From Blautia sp. (lineage in GTDB: Bacteria > Bacillota > Clostridia > Lachnospirales > Lachnospiraceae): a stretch of 64,000 bases of DNA. The first letter of the stretch is position 1. Each line of letters opens with the position of its first letter. The translations under genes and the position numbers were made by a program. Positions 42,440-51,677 of the stretch are shown here, piece by piece. The stretch lies in NCBI GenBank assembly GCA_017463155.1, contig JAFTPT010000009.1, positions 1-64,000 of the forward strand, in the 5' to 3' direction. The notes beneath the pieces are model-generated. The model did no database searches. It was not told where the DNA came from and was given only the letters and a program-made list of their open reading frames with translations.

Positions 42440-43373
42440 GATCGTGTTTATGGGAAGTCCGGATTTTGCCGTACCGGCACTGGAAGCGCTTCTCCGTGAA
42501 AACGATCCGGTCATCGGCGTCGTGACCCAGCCGGACAAGCCGAAAGGGCGGAGCGGAAGCCTTGTTCCGACGCCTGTCAAGGAGGTGGCCCTCCGGCACG
42601 GGATCCCGGTCTATCAGCCCCGGAAGGTGCGGGATGCCGCGTTTATCGAAACACTGAAGGAGCTTGCACCGGACCTGATCGTGGTCTCGGCCTTCGGTCA
42701 GATCATCCCGAAGGAGATCCTGGACATGCCGCGGTACGGCTGCCTGAACATCCACGGATCCCTCCTTCCCAAATACCGGGGGGCGGCCCCGATCCAGTGG
42801 GCCCTGATCGACGGGGAAAAGGAGACCGGCGTCACGATCATGCGGATGGGAGAAGGGCTGGATACGGGGGACATGATCTCCAGAAAGGTCGTCCCGATCA
42901 CACCGGAGGATACGGGCGGAAGTCTGTTTGACAAGCTTGCGTCCGCCGGCGCGGAGCTCCTCGTAGAGACGATCCCGTCGGTCCTTGACGGTACGGCTGT
43001 GTACGAGAAACAGCCGGAGGAGAGCCCCACGCCCTATGCAAAGATGATCAAAAAAGAGATGGGACTTTTACAGTTCGAAAGAAGCGCAGAGGAGCTGGAA
43101 CGGCTCGTCAGAGGCCTGTCCCCGTGGCCCAGCGCTTTTACAAAGCTTGACGGCAGGACCTTCAAGATCTGGAGATGCCAGGCACTGCCGGACGGATCCG
43201 GGACAGAAGCTCCGGGGACGATCCTTTCGGCTGACCGGGAAGGGATCCGGGTCGCCTGCGGGGAGGGAAGCCTCCTGCTTCTGGAGGTGCAGCTGGAAGG
43301 CAAAAAGAGAATGAGCGCGGATGCGTTCCTGCGGGGGTATCCCGTTGCACCCGGAACAAAGTTGACAAGCTGA
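42426..43373 (+). CDS. fmt: Methionyl-tRNA formyltransferase
   Basis: Fmt uses 10-formyltetrahydrofolate to formylate initiator Met-tRNA. The 315-residue protein has KIVFMGSPDFAVPALEAL at the start and the catalytic-type block NIHGSLLPKYRGAAPIQWA near residue 105. Two starts are possible: ATG 42426 and ATG 42432; the second gives the more typical start MNKIVFMG. It overlaps def and is followed 25 bp later by the zinc peptidase gene. Confidence 0.95.
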   Translation: MRMNKIVFMGSPDFAVPALEALLRENDPVIGVVTQPDKPKGRSGSLVPTPVKEVALRHGIPVYQPRKVRDAAFIETLKELAPDLIVVSAFGQIIPKEILDMPRYGCLNIHGSLLPKYRGAAPIQWALIDGEKETGVTIMRMGEGLDTGDMISRKVVPITPEDTGGSLFDKLASAGAELLVETIPSVLDGTAVYEKQPEESPTPYAKMIKKEMGLLQFERSAEELERLVRGLSPWPSAFTKLDGRTFKIWRCQALPDGSGTEAPGTILSADREGIRVACGEGSLLLLEVQLEGKKRMSADAFLRGYPVAPGTKLTS

Positions 43374-43398
43374 TCAAACAAGGAACAGGGGTGAGCAT

Positions 43399-44094
43399 AT
43401 GTACGGATTTTATTTTGACAGGACCTATTTTCTGCTGATCATTGCGGCGCTGATCTCATTGGGAGCTTCCGCGCTGCTCAAAAAAACATATTCCACATAC
43501 AGCCGGGTGCGGAGCCATTCGGGACTGACCGGCGAGGAGACAGCCAGACGTATCCTCCGCTCGGCGGGCATCAATGATGTCCAGGTGGTCGCCGTGCAGG
43601 GAAGCCTGACGGATCATTATGATCCGAGAAGCCACAAGGTATGCCTGTCGGAAACCACCTACGGACAGACATCCCTGGCCGCGGTGAGCGTCGCGGCCCA
43701 TGAATGCGGGCATGCCATCCAGCATGCACATAACTATGCGCCGCTGAATATCCGCTCCGCCATCGTTCCGGTCGCCAATATCGGCGCGAACCTTTCCTGG
43801 CCGATCTTCGTGGTGGGGCTGATCCTCTCCATGAGGCCCGTGCTGATGATCGGGATCCTCATGTTCTCCCTGGCGGTCCTGTTCCAGCTGGTGACCCTCC
43901 CGGTAGAGTTCAACGCCTCGTCGAGGGCCCTGGTCATGCTCGAACAGACCGGAACGCTGAGCCCGGAGGAGAACAAGGGCGCCAGGAAGGTCCTTACCGC
44001 CGCCGCCCTGACCTACGTGGCGGCACTGGCGGGATCGGTCCTGCAGCTGCTCCGTATGATTGCGCTTGCCGGAGGAAACAGAAGGGATGACTAA
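43399..44094 (+). CDS. Zinc metallopeptidase, YugP family
   Basis: A 231-residue membrane peptidase. It has an N-terminal helix (YFLLIIAALISLGASALL), the zinc motif HECGH at about residue 101 in VAAHECGHAIQHA, and two further hydrophobic helices around residues 125-170. Such proteins are regularly found in this operon position in Firmicutes, but their substrate is not known. AGGGGTGAG precedes the ATG. It overlaps rsmB by 8 bp. Confidence 0.92.
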   Translation: MYGFYFDRTYFLLIIAALISLGASALLKKTYSTYSRVRSHSGLTGEETARRILRSAGINDVQVVAVQGSLTDHYDPRSHKVCLSETTYGQTSLAAVSVAAHECGHAIQHAHNYAPLNIRSAIVPVANIGANLSWPIFVVGLILSMRPVLMIGILMFSLAVLFQLVTLPVEFNASSRALVMLEQTGTLSPEENKGARKVLTAAALTYVAALAGSVLQLLRMIALAGGNRRDD

Positions 44095-45442
44095 CGAGAT
44101 CAATCTGCGGGAGCTGGTCCTGGATATCCTGCTGGAGATCGACGAGGAAGGACAGCTCAGCCATATCGCGCTCCGGAATGTGCTGGACAAGCACCAGTAT
44201 CTTCCCAGGCAGGAACGCGCGTTTATCACCCGGGTCTGTGAAGGGACCCTGGAGAACCGGATCCAACTGGACTATATTCTGGATTCGGTATCCTCCGTCC
44301 CGGTGGACAAAATGAAGCCGGTGATCCGGGAGATCTTAAGGAGCGCGGTCTATCAGCTGAAATATATGGACAGCGTGCCGGACAGCGCCGTGGTCAATGA
44401 AGCGGTGCGCCTGGCGCAGAAAAAGGGCTTTTTCAACCTGAAGGGATTCGTGAACGGTGTGCTGCGGAACATCAGCCGCCAGGGAACGGAGGAGGAATAC
44501 CCGGACCGGGAAAAGGATCCGGTGCGGTATCTTTCCGTCCGTTATTCCATGCCGGAGCATCTGGTCGACCGGTGGCTTTCCGATTACGGGGAAGAGACGA
44601 CGGAAAAGATGCTGGCGGATTTCCTGACCGAAAAACCGCTTTGTGTGCGGGCCAGGACATACCTGAACGATCCCGCCAGGATCCGGGAGAGCCTGCTCTC
44701 CCAGGGCGTCACGGTGGAACAGGGGCCCTACCTGCCCTACGCGCTTAAGATCTCGGGCTACGATCACCTGCTGGCGCTGGATGCCTTTGTCAAGGGCCAG
44801 ATCCAGGTGCAGGACGTGAGCTCCATGCTGGTGGCGGAGATCGCGGATCCGCAGCGGAGCGATTACGTGATCGACCTCTGCGCGGCGCCCGGGGGCAAAA
44901 GTCTCCATATGGGGGACAAGATGGAAGGCTTCGGCATGGTGGACGCCCGTGATGTGAGCGCGGCCAAGGTCGAACTTATTGAACAGAATATCGCAAGGCT
45001 CGGCGTCATCAATGTGCAGACGAAGGTGCAGGACGCCACGGTGTTCGACGTGGATTCCGAATGCAGGGCCGATATCGTTCTGGCGGACGTGCCGTGCTCC
45101 GGCTTCGGCGTGATCGGACACAAGCCGGAGATCAAATACAGGGCGAACCGCCAGCAGCAGGAGGAGCTGGTCAAGATCCAGCGGTCGATCCTCGACAAGG
45201 CGGCGGAGTACGTGAAGTCCAGAGGCATTCTGATCTACAGTACCTGCACGATCGCCAAAGAAGAAAATGAAGAAAACATGATGTGGTTCCTGAACAATCA
45301 TCCCTTCCGGTTGGAGAGCCTGGATGATCATCTGCCGGAAGAGCTGCGGTGCGAGAGCTCCTCGCTCGGATATCTGCAGCTGCTGCCCGGAGTACATAAG
45401 ACGGACGGGTTCTTTATCGCGAAATTCCGGAGGAAGATATGA
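44087..45442 (+). CDS. rsmB: 16S rRNA (cytosine-967-C5)-methyltransferase
   Basis: RsmB methylates C967 of 16S rRNA with S-adenosylmethionine. The 451-residue protein has an N-terminal NusB-like region (residues about 1-140) and a C-terminal Rossmann domain with DLCAAPGGKSLHM, DVPCSGFGVIGHKPE and YSTCTIAKEENE, the last two holding the catalytic cysteines. I chose ATG 44087, with GGAGGA ten bases earlier, over an upstream TTG. It overlaps both neighbours by a few bases. Confidence 0.94.
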   Translation: MTNEINLRELVLDILLEIDEEGQLSHIALRNVLDKHQYLPRQERAFITRVCEGTLENRIQLDYILDSVSSVPVDKMKPVIREILRSAVYQLKYMDSVPDSAVVNEAVRLAQKKGFFNLKGFVNGVLRNISRQGTEEEYPDREKDPVRYLSVRYSMPEHLVDRWLSDYGEETTEKMLADFLTEKPLCVRARTYLNDPARIRESLLSQGVTVEQGPYLPYALKISGYDHLLALDAFVKGQIQVQDVSSMLVAEIADPQRSDYVIDLCAAPGGKSLHMGDKMEGFGMVDARDVSAAKVELIEQNIARLGVINVQTKVQDATVFDVDSECRADIVLADVPCSGFGVIGHKPEIKYRANRQQQEELVKIQRSILDKAAEYVKSRGILIYSTCTIAKEENEENMMWFLNNHPFRLESLDDHLPEELRCESSSLGYLQLLPGVHKTDGFFIAKFRRKI

Positions 45443-46503
45443 AGGATATCAAATCCATGCGGCCGGAGGAGCTGAACGCCCTGATGGTATCGCTTGGGGA
45501 AAAACCGTTCCGGGCCAGGCAGCTGTACGGCTGGCTGCACCAGCACGGGGCCGTCTCCTATGAGGAGATGAAGAATCTTCCGAATTCTCTGAAAGAGAAG
45601 CTGAAGGAGATGCCCATCGTGTCCCTTGAGCAGCTGGATGTGCAGATCTCAAAGCTGGACGGAACGCGCAAATACCTGTTCCGGCTTGCGGACGGAAACG
45701 TGATCGAGAGCGTCCTGATGCGGTATCACCACGGAAATTCGGTCTGCATCTCATCACAGGCCGGCTGCCGGATGGGGTGCCGGTTCTGCGCATCGACCCT
45801 CGGCGGGCTGAAGCGGAACCTGACGGCTTCCGAAATGCTTGACCAGGTCTACCGGATCCAGGCGGATACGGGCGAGCGCGTGGATCACGTGGTGGTGATG
45901 GGCACCGGGGAACCGCTTGACAACTATGACAGCCTGCTGGATTTCATCTACATTCTGACGGAGGAGGGCGGGCTTCATATCAGCCAGAGGAACCTGACGG
46001 TCTCCACCTGCGGGCTGGTCCCGCGGATCCATGAGCTGGCCGAGGAGAAGCTGCAGATGACCCTCGCGATCTCCCTGCATGCACCGAACGACGGGAAGCG
46101 CCGGATCCTGATGCCGATCGCCAACCGGTACTCCGTGGATGAACTGCTCGATGCCTGCCGGGTCTATTTTGCAAAAACAGGCCGGCGGATCACCTTTGAG
46201 TACAGCCTCGCCTCCGGCGTGAATGATTCGGAGGAGGATGCCAGGGAACTGGCCGGGAAGATCCGGGATATCAACTGTCATGTCAACCTGATCCCGGTGA
46301 ACCCGGTGCGTGAGAGAAGCTTCCGCCGTTCCGCGCGTTCGTCGGTCGCCAATTTCAAAATAATCCTTGAAAAATGCGGAATAAATGTTACTATTAGAAG
46401 AGAAATGGGCAGCGATATAGACGGTGCCTGTGGACAGTTGCGCAGGAGTTACCTGGAGAAGACAGAAAGTGAGAAACGACATGAGGATATTTTCGGCGAC
46501 TGA
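45439..46503 (+). CDS. rlmN: 23S rRNA (adenine-2503-C2)-methyltransferase RlmN
   Basis: RlmN is a radical SAM enzyme that methylates A2503 in 23S rRNA and A37 in some tRNAs. The 354-residue protein has the iron-sulfur motif CRMGCRFCAS near residue 113, GEPLDNYD, and the C-terminal cysteine in IDGACGQLR needed for the methyl-enzyme intermediate. It overlaps rsmB by 4 bp (ATGA). It is a single-domain enzyme of normal length; nothing suggests a Cfr-type resistance enzyme. Confidence 0.95.
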   Translation: MKDIKSMRPEELNALMVSLGEKPFRARQLYGWLHQHGAVSYEEMKNLPNSLKEKLKEMPIVSLEQLDVQISKLDGTRKYLFRLADGNVIESVLMRYHHGNSVCISSQAGCRMGCRFCASTLGGLKRNLTASEMLDQVYRIQADTGERVDHVVVMGTGEPLDNYDSLLDFIYILTEEGGLHISQRNLTVSTCGLVPRIHELAEEKLQMTLAISLHAPNDGKRRILMPIANRYSVDELLDACRVYFAKTGRRITFEYSLASGVNDSEEDARELAGKIRDINCHVNLIPVNPVRERSFRRSARSSVANFKIILEKCGINVTIRREMGSDIDGACGQLRRSYLEKTESEKRHEDIFGD

Positions 46504-47227
46504 TGTTGGCCAGAAGCGGAAGATGAATCAGGATTATGTGTTTGTTTCCGGCGATCCGGTCGGCAATCTCCCGAACCTGTTTGTGGTCGCAGACGGAATG
46601 GGCGGGCATAACGCCGGGGATTATGCATCCTCACACGGTGTGCAGACGCTTGTAAGGGAGATTCGGAACGATCAGGATTACAATCCGGTCAAGGTGATCC
46701 GATATGCCATCGAGACAGCCAACACAGAGATCCTTGAACGGGCAAAAATGGATGAATCCCTCGAAGGAATGGGGACAACGATGGTGGTCTGTACCGTGGT
46801 CGGCCAGTATGCATACGTGGCCAACATCGGAGACAGCCGGCTGTATGTGGTGCAGGACCAGATCCGTCAGGTGACCCGCGACCATTCCCTTGTCCAGGAG
46901 ATGGTCCGCATGGGAGAGATCGCCCCGGAGGAGGCGCGCAACCATCCGAAGAAAAATATCATAACCAGAGCGCTTGGTGCGGAAACCAGTGTGGACGTAG
47001 ACTTTTTTGACCTGAAACTGGAGCCCGGAGACATCATCCTGATGTGCTCCGACGGACTGACCAACATGGTGGAAGACAGCAAGATCGAGGAAATAGTCCT
47101 GAACCGGGAGACAGATCTCCGGGAAAAAGGGGAGGCGCTGGTGCAGGAAGCAAATTCCAACGGCGGCAAGGACAATATCGCGATCGTATTGATAGAACCA
47201 TTTGCAGATGAGGTGGAGACATGTTGA
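46469..47227 (+). CDS. PP2C-type serine/threonine phosphatase (Stp/PrpC)
   Basis: A 252-residue metal-dependent phosphatase that dephosphorylates targets of the adjacent PrkC kinase. It shows TDVGQKRKMNQDY, VVADGMGGHNAGDYAS, GDSRLYVV, MCSDGLTNMV and GGKDNIAIVLI, the full set of PP2C metal and phosphate motifs. The start is probably GTG 46469, which has GGAGAAG eight bases upstream; ATG 46481 is the alternative but has no clear site. It overlaps the end of rlmN by 35 bp and the kinase gene by 7 bp. Confidence 0.92.
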   Translation: MRNDMRIFSATDVGQKRKMNQDYVFVSGDPVGNLPNLFVVADGMGGHNAGDYASSHGVQTLVREIRNDQDYNPVKVIRYAIETANTEILERAKMDESLEGMGTTMVVCTVVGQYAYVANIGDSRLYVVQDQIRQVTRDHSLVQEMVRMGEIAPEEARNHPKKNIITRALGAETSVDVDFFDLKLEPGDIILMCSDGLTNMVEDSKIEEIVLNRETDLREKGEALVQEANSNGGKDNIAIVLIEPFADEVETC

Positions 47228-49386
47228 AAGCAGGGATGGTCATAGCAGAGCGCTATGAGATACTGGAACAGATCGGGACCGGAGGGATGGCCGACGTCTA
47301 CAAGGCCATGGACCATAAGCTGAACAGACAGGTCGCCGTCAAGGTCCTGAAACCGGAGTTCCGGGAAGATAAGACGTTTATCCGGAAATTCAGGAGTGAA
47401 GCCCAGGCGGCAGCGGGGCTGATGCATCCGAATATCGTCAATGTATACGATGTAGGGGACGATGAAGGCGTCTACTACATTGTCATGGAACTGATCGAGG
47501 GGATCACCCTCAAGGAGTATATCTCCAAAAAAGGCAAGCTTTCCATCAAGGAAGCGACGAGCATCGCGATCCAGGTCTCCATGGGCCTGGAAGCCGCGCA
47601 CAGCCATGGCATCGTGCACCGCGATGTCAAACCGCAGAATATCATTATCTCGACGGACGGCAAGGTCAAGGTGACGGATTTCGGCATCGCGAGAGCCGCG
47701 TCCTCCAACACCATCAGTTCCAATGTGATGGGGTCCGTCCATTACAGCTCCCCGGAACAGGTCCGGGGCGGTTACAGTGATGAAAAGAGCGATATCTACT
47801 CGCTGGGCATCACGATCTACGAGATGGTCACCGGCAAGGTCCCCTTTGACGGGGATACGACCGTGGCGATCGCCATCAAGCACCTGCAGGAGGAGATCGT
47901 TCCGCCGAGCGCCTACACGCCGGAGCTTCCCTACAGCCTGGAGCAGATCATCTACAAGTGTACCCAGAAGAGTGTTGACAGACGTTATCCCAATATGGGT
48001 GAGGTGATCGCGGACCTGAAGCATTCCCTCATCGATCCGCAGGGAGATTTCGTCAAGCTGACGAGTGTGGACAACGAAGCCAAGACCCGCGTGATCGGCA
48101 GCGACGAGGTCGACCAGATCAAGAAATCCTCCAAACAGAACCTGAAGAACGAAGCGCTTGAACTCGAAAAAGAGCTCCGTGAGGAAAATGACGACGAGGA
48201 TGAGGACGAGGCACCGCAGCGCCAGCGCGAGACAAAGAAGCGCAAAAAGAGAAGAAGCAGGAGCCGGATCCTCCCGATCATCGGCATGATCCTGGGAGCG
48301 GCCCTCCTGATCGCGGCGATCTACTTTATCGCGAGGGAGGCGGGGCTTCTGGACCGGCTGACCGGCCGGACGACGCAGACCGAGGAACCGTCCCCCACTC
48401 CGACACCGGTCGTCGACACGAGCGTAGCCGTTCCCGACCTGATCGGTAAGACCGAGAGCGAGGCGAAGGATATTGCCCAGTCCATGGCGCTTGGCGTCCA
48501 GATGATGGGTGAAGAGCCCTCCACGCAGGAAAAGGGCCGCATCAGCCGGACCGATCCTGCCGCCGGGACACAGGTGCAGCAGAATACGACCCTCCAGTAC
48601 TATATCAGCAGCGGTACACCGGACGTGGAGCTTCCCGACATGGTGGGACTGGCTGCGGTCGAGGTGCAGGATATCCTGGAATCCCAGGGACTCAATGTGG
48701 CTATTGAAAATGAATACAGTGAACTGGACGACGATGGCTATGCACTGGTCGAGCCGGGCTATGTATCGGCGACCAATCCGGTGGCCGGCACGACGGTCAG
48801 CGGCGGCGGTACGGTGACCTTGACGGTGAGCCGCGGGCGCTACTACGAGGATGGCGCGGAGGTGCCTTCCGTGGTAGGCATGACAAAGAACGACGCATTG
48901 ACGACCCTCGGCAAGTGGCTGACGATCAATGTTGAGGAAACCGAAAGCAGCGACCATGCGCCGGGTGAGGTCATCGCGCAGAGCCTCGAAGCGCAGTCCA
49001 TCGCAAATCCGGACGAGCCGATCACCATCACGGTCTGCGCATCCGCACAGGCGGCCGCTCCTGTCGAAGAGCAGCCGGTGCAGACAGAGACAGCCGAACA
49101 GGTGGCGGTCAACACGGACTCCGGTGAAGTCTGGAAATGCAACCAGCGTCTGAACACGCCGGAGGGCTACAGCGGAGGGCCGGTACGGCTTGAGCTTGTC
49201 CAGGAGGTGAACGGGCAGCTGGTGGCCTCCGTCGTCATCGACGGGGAGCAGATCGAATTCCCCTACCAGCTTGACCTGACGGGCGTTTCCGGCGTCAGCA
49301 CGGGAACGATCCATCTGCTTGAGCAGGTGAACGGAACCTACGAAGAACTCGGTCATTACCCGATCAGCTTTTCTCTTGTGGAGTGA
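47221..49386 (+). CDS. prkC: PASTA-domain serine/threonine kinase PrkC/Stk
   Basis: This membrane kinase senses peptidoglycan fragments or lipid II and phosphorylates cytoplasmic targets. The 721-residue protein has an N-terminal kinase domain (about 10-270: GTGGMADVYKA, HRDVKPQN, DFGIARA), a charged juxtamembrane region, one helix near 349-369, then three PASTA repeats starting near 402 (VAVPDLIG), 469 (VELPDMVG) and 545 (AEVPSVVG). Beyond about residue 640 an extra domain of some 80 residues without PASTA features ends the protein. It overlaps the phosphatase gene by 7 bp. Confidence 0.95.
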   Translation: MLKAGMVIAERYEILEQIGTGGMADVYKAMDHKLNRQVAVKVLKPEFREDKTFIRKFRSEAQAAAGLMHPNIVNVYDVGDDEGVYYIVMELIEGITLKEYISKKGKLSIKEATSIAIQVSMGLEAAHSHGIVHRDVKPQNIIISTDGKVKVTDFGIARAASSNTISSNVMGSVHYSSPEQVRGGYSDEKSDIYSLGITIYEMVTGKVPFDGDTTVAIAIKHLQEEIVPPSAYTPELPYSLEQIIYKCTQKSVDRRYPNMGEVIADLKHSLIDPQGDFVKLTSVDNEAKTRVIGSDEVDQIKKSSKQNLKNEALELEKELREENDDEDEDEAPQRQRETKKRKKRRSRSRILPIIGMILGAALLIAAIYFIAREAGLLDRLTGRTTQTEEPSPTPTPVVDTSVAVPDLIGKTESEAKDIAQSMALGVQMMGEEPSTQEKGRISRTDPAAGTQVQQNTTLQYYISSGTPDVELPDMVGLAAVEVQDILESQGLNVAIENEYSELDDDGYALVEPGYVSATNPVAGTTVSGGGTVTLTVSRGRYYEDGAEVPSVVGMTKNDALTTLGKWLTINVEETESSDHAPGEVIAQSLEAQSIANPDEPITITVCASAQAAAPVEEQPVQTETAEQVAVNTDSGEVWKCNQRLNTPEGYSGGPVRLELVQEVNGQLVASVVIDGEQIEFPYQLDLTGVSGVSTGTIHLLEQVNGTYEELGHYPISFSLVE

Positions 49387-49389
49387 TGC

Positions 49390-50271
49390 ATGCAGGGTAA
49401 GATCATAAAAGGGATCGCCGGATTCTATTACGTGTATGCAGAAGACGGCGTACTGTACCAGTGTAAAGCCAAAGGGATCTTCCGCAAGGACAAACAGAAA
49501 CCGCTGGTGGGCGACGACGTGGTCATCAGCGTTCTTGACGAGACCGACAAGGAGGGAAACGTAGACGAGCTCCTTCCGCGCCGGAACTCTCTGATCCGCC
49601 CGGCTGTGGCCAACGTGGACCAGGCATTCGTGATCTTTGCAGCGAAGGATCCGGCTCCGAACCGGATGCTGCTGGACCGGTTCCTGATCATGATGGAGCG
49701 GGAAGGAATCCCTGTCATCATCTGTATCAACAAAACAGATCTCGGAGAGAAAGAGACGCTTGCGTCTCTTGCCTCCGTATACAGAAGCTGCGGATACCAG
49801 GTGCTTCTTGCGAGCATTGCCCGGGGAGAGGGACTTGACCTGATCCGCGCGGCGCTGGACGGAAAGACGACGGTGGTCGCAGGTCCTTCCGGCGTCGGCA
49901 AATCCTCGATCACCAACTGGATGCAGCCGGTGATCCGGATGGAGACCGGCGAGATCAGCCGCAAGCTCAAAAGAGGCCGGCACACGACGCGGCATTCCCA
50001 GATCATCCCGGTGGACCACCGGACATTTCTGGTCGATACGCCGGGCTTTTCCTCGCTGTTCCTCCCGGAGGAGCTCGAGGAAGATGAGCTCTGGAGGTTC
50101 TTTCCGGAGTTCGTACGGTATGAGCCGGACTGCCGGTTCCAGGGCTGCAGGCACATCCATGAGCCGGACTGTGCAGTCAAACAGGCCCTCGCGGAGGGAC
50201 TGATCGACCGGGAGCGTTACGACAATTATCTTCTGATGCATGAGGAACTCAGGCAGCGGAAGAAGTATTGA
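49390..50271 (+). CDS. rsgA: Ribosome small-subunit GTPase RsgA
   Basis: RsgA is a circularly permuted GTPase that checks late maturation of the 30S subunit. The 293-residue protein has an OB-fold start, the G4 motif INKTDL, then G1 AGPSGVGKSSITN near residue 163 and G3 DTPGF, in permuted order. A C-terminal zinc site follows, with cysteines and His in CRFQGCRHIHEPDC. It starts 3 bp after prkC. Confidence 0.95.
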   Translation: MQGKIIKGIAGFYYVYAEDGVLYQCKAKGIFRKDKQKPLVGDDVVISVLDETDKEGNVDELLPRRNSLIRPAVANVDQAFVIFAAKDPAPNRMLLDRFLIMMEREGIPVIICINKTDLGEKETLASLASVYRSCGYQVLLASIARGEGLDLIRAALDGKTTVVAGPSGVGKSSITNWMQPVIRMETGEISRKLKRGRHTTRHSQIIPVDHRTFLVDTPGFSSLFLPEELEEDELWRFFPEFVRYEPDCRFQGCRHIHEPDCAVKQALAEGLIDRERYDNYLLMHEELRQRKKY

Positions 50272-50289
50272 GAATAACAGGAGAAGACC

Positions 50290-50964
50290 ATGAATTACCA
50301 GTTATGTCCTTCCATTTTGTCGGCGGATTTCAACCGCCTGGGTGAACAGCTCTCCATCCTGAAGAAGGAGGGCGTACAGATCGTGCATATCGATGTGATG
50401 GACGGCCTTTTTGTCCCTTCCATCTCCTTTGGAATGCCCGTGATCCGTTCGATCCGCAAGGAATCCGATCTCTTCTTCGATGTACATCTGATGGTGGACA
50501 ACCCGGAACGTTACATCGAGGAATTCGGCGATTGCGGAGCCGATTCCATCACCGTTCACACGGAAGCCTGCCGGGATACGGACGAGGCGATCCGCCTGAT
50601 CCGGAAGACAGGTGCAAAGGTTGGTATCTCCATCAAGCCGAATACGCCGGTTGCGGAGGCGCTGCCTTATCTTGACAGGATCAACATGATCCTCGTCATG
50701 ACGGTCGAGCCGGGCTTCGGCGGACAGAAATACATTGACGCCTGCACGGCCAAGGTGCAGGAACTGCGCCGGATCATCGATGAACGGAATCTTCCGGTGG
50801 ACATCCAGGTGGACGGCGGCATCAACGCCGGTACGCTGGAGACGGCCATCAAGGCCGGCGCAAACTTTCTGGTCGAGGGCTCCGCGGTCTTTAAGGGAGA
50901 CCTGGCCGCGAATATCCGCAGTACGCATGAAGCGATCCAAAGGATCGCCGGCAGCATGGAGTAA
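50290..50964 (+). CDS. rpe: Ribulose-phosphate 3-epimerase
   Basis: A 224-residue TIM-barrel enzyme that converts ribulose 5-phosphate and xylulose 5-phosphate. Signatures are CPSILSADFNRLGEQ, HIDVMDGLFVPSISFG, FDVHLMVDNPERYI and MTVEPGFGGQKYI. It starts 18 bp after rsgA, a usual arrangement in Firmicutes, and is followed 9 bp later by the thiamine pyrophosphokinase gene. Confidence 0.96.
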   Translation: MNYQLCPSILSADFNRLGEQLSILKKEGVQIVHIDVMDGLFVPSISFGMPVIRSIRKESDLFFDVHLMVDNPERYIEEFGDCGADSITVHTEACRDTDEAIRLIRKTGAKVGISIKPNTPVAEALPYLDRINMILVMTVEPGFGGQKYIDACTAKVQELRRIIDERNLPVDIQVDGGINAGTLETAIKAGANFLVEGSAVFKGDLAANIRSTHEAIQRIAGSME

Positions 50965-50973
50965 CAGACAGGT

Positions 50974-51657
50974 ATGTACAGCTTTGATACGGTGATTATC
51001 AGCGGGGGCAATATCCAGGATGATTTTGCCCTCGATTTTTTGGGAAAAGCAAGAGAAAGCGCCGGCAGTGAAGGCCTGCGGCTGATCGCAGCCGACCATG
51101 GCCTTGATTTTTTTGCCTCTCACGGGATGCAGCCGGATCTCGCGATCGGTGATTTTGACAGTGCCGGATCGCAGGAGCTTTTACATAAACTTCCGGAGGA
51201 GTGCGTTATCCGCCTTCCCCGGGAAAAGGACGACTCGGACACGGAGGCCGCGCTGATGCTGGCCATCCGGCAGGGGGCAGGGCGGATCGCGATCCTCGGG
51301 GCTACGGGCACGCGGGTCGACCATATGCTGGCCAACCTGGGACTTCTTCTTAGAGGCAGGGAGAACGGCGTCTTTGTCACGCTTCTCGACCCATGGAACT
51401 GTATGCGGCTCGTTGCGCCCGGGGAGATTCTCCTAAAGAAGGAACAGTTCGGAAAGTACGTATCCTTCTGTGCCCTCGGCTGCGAGGTGGAAGGCCTGAC
51501 CCTGACAGGCTTTCAGTATCCGCTTTCGGACTATCACCTGTCCTTCCGCGACTGCGGACGGACGATCAGCAATGAATTCAGGGATGAAACCGCAAAGGTA
51601 GAGTATCGTTCCGGGGATCTTCTGATGATCCAGTCCCGGGACGAAGCAATGAAATAA
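50974..51657 (+). CDS. Thiamine pyrophosphokinase
   Basis: A 227-residue enzyme that transfers pyrophosphate from ATP to thiamine, giving thiamine diphosphate. Visible motifs are AADHGLDFF near residue 36, AIGDFDSAG, PREKDDSDTEAALMLA and GATGTRVDHMLAN, typical of TPK. The length is normal. It is the last gene of the conserved operon; the antiporter gene follows 20 bp later. No thiamine riboswitch is seen upstream. Confidence 0.94.
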   Translation: MYSFDTVIISGGNIQDDFALDFLGKARESAGSEGLRLIAADHGLDFFASHGMQPDLAIGDFDSAGSQELLHKLPEECVIRLPREKDDSDTEAALMLAIRQGAGRIAILGATGTRVDHMLANLGLLLRGRENGVFVTLLDPWNCMRLVAPGEILLKKEQFGKYVSFCALGCEVEGLTLTGFQYPLSDYHLSFRDCGRTISNEFRDETAKVEYRSGDLLMIQSRDEAMK

Positions 51658-51677
51658 CAGAAAGAAGGAACTTACAA

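Noticed and set aside
45439..46503. Cfr-type antibiotic-resistance methyltransferase
   Set aside because: It sits in the conserved housekeeping operon between rsmB and the PP2C gene and has RlmN length and motifs, so it is the native RlmN.
46867..50241. Minus-strand open frame of over 1100 codons
   Set aside because: It is antisense to the PP2C, prkC and rsgA genes, all with full motif sets. Long antisense frames are expected from the codon bias of this GC-rich genome, and it has no family motif or ribosome binding site.
50900..50980. Thiamine (TPP) riboswitch before the thiamine pyrophosphokinase gene
   Set aside because: Only 9 bp separate it from rpe and no THI-box sequence is seen.
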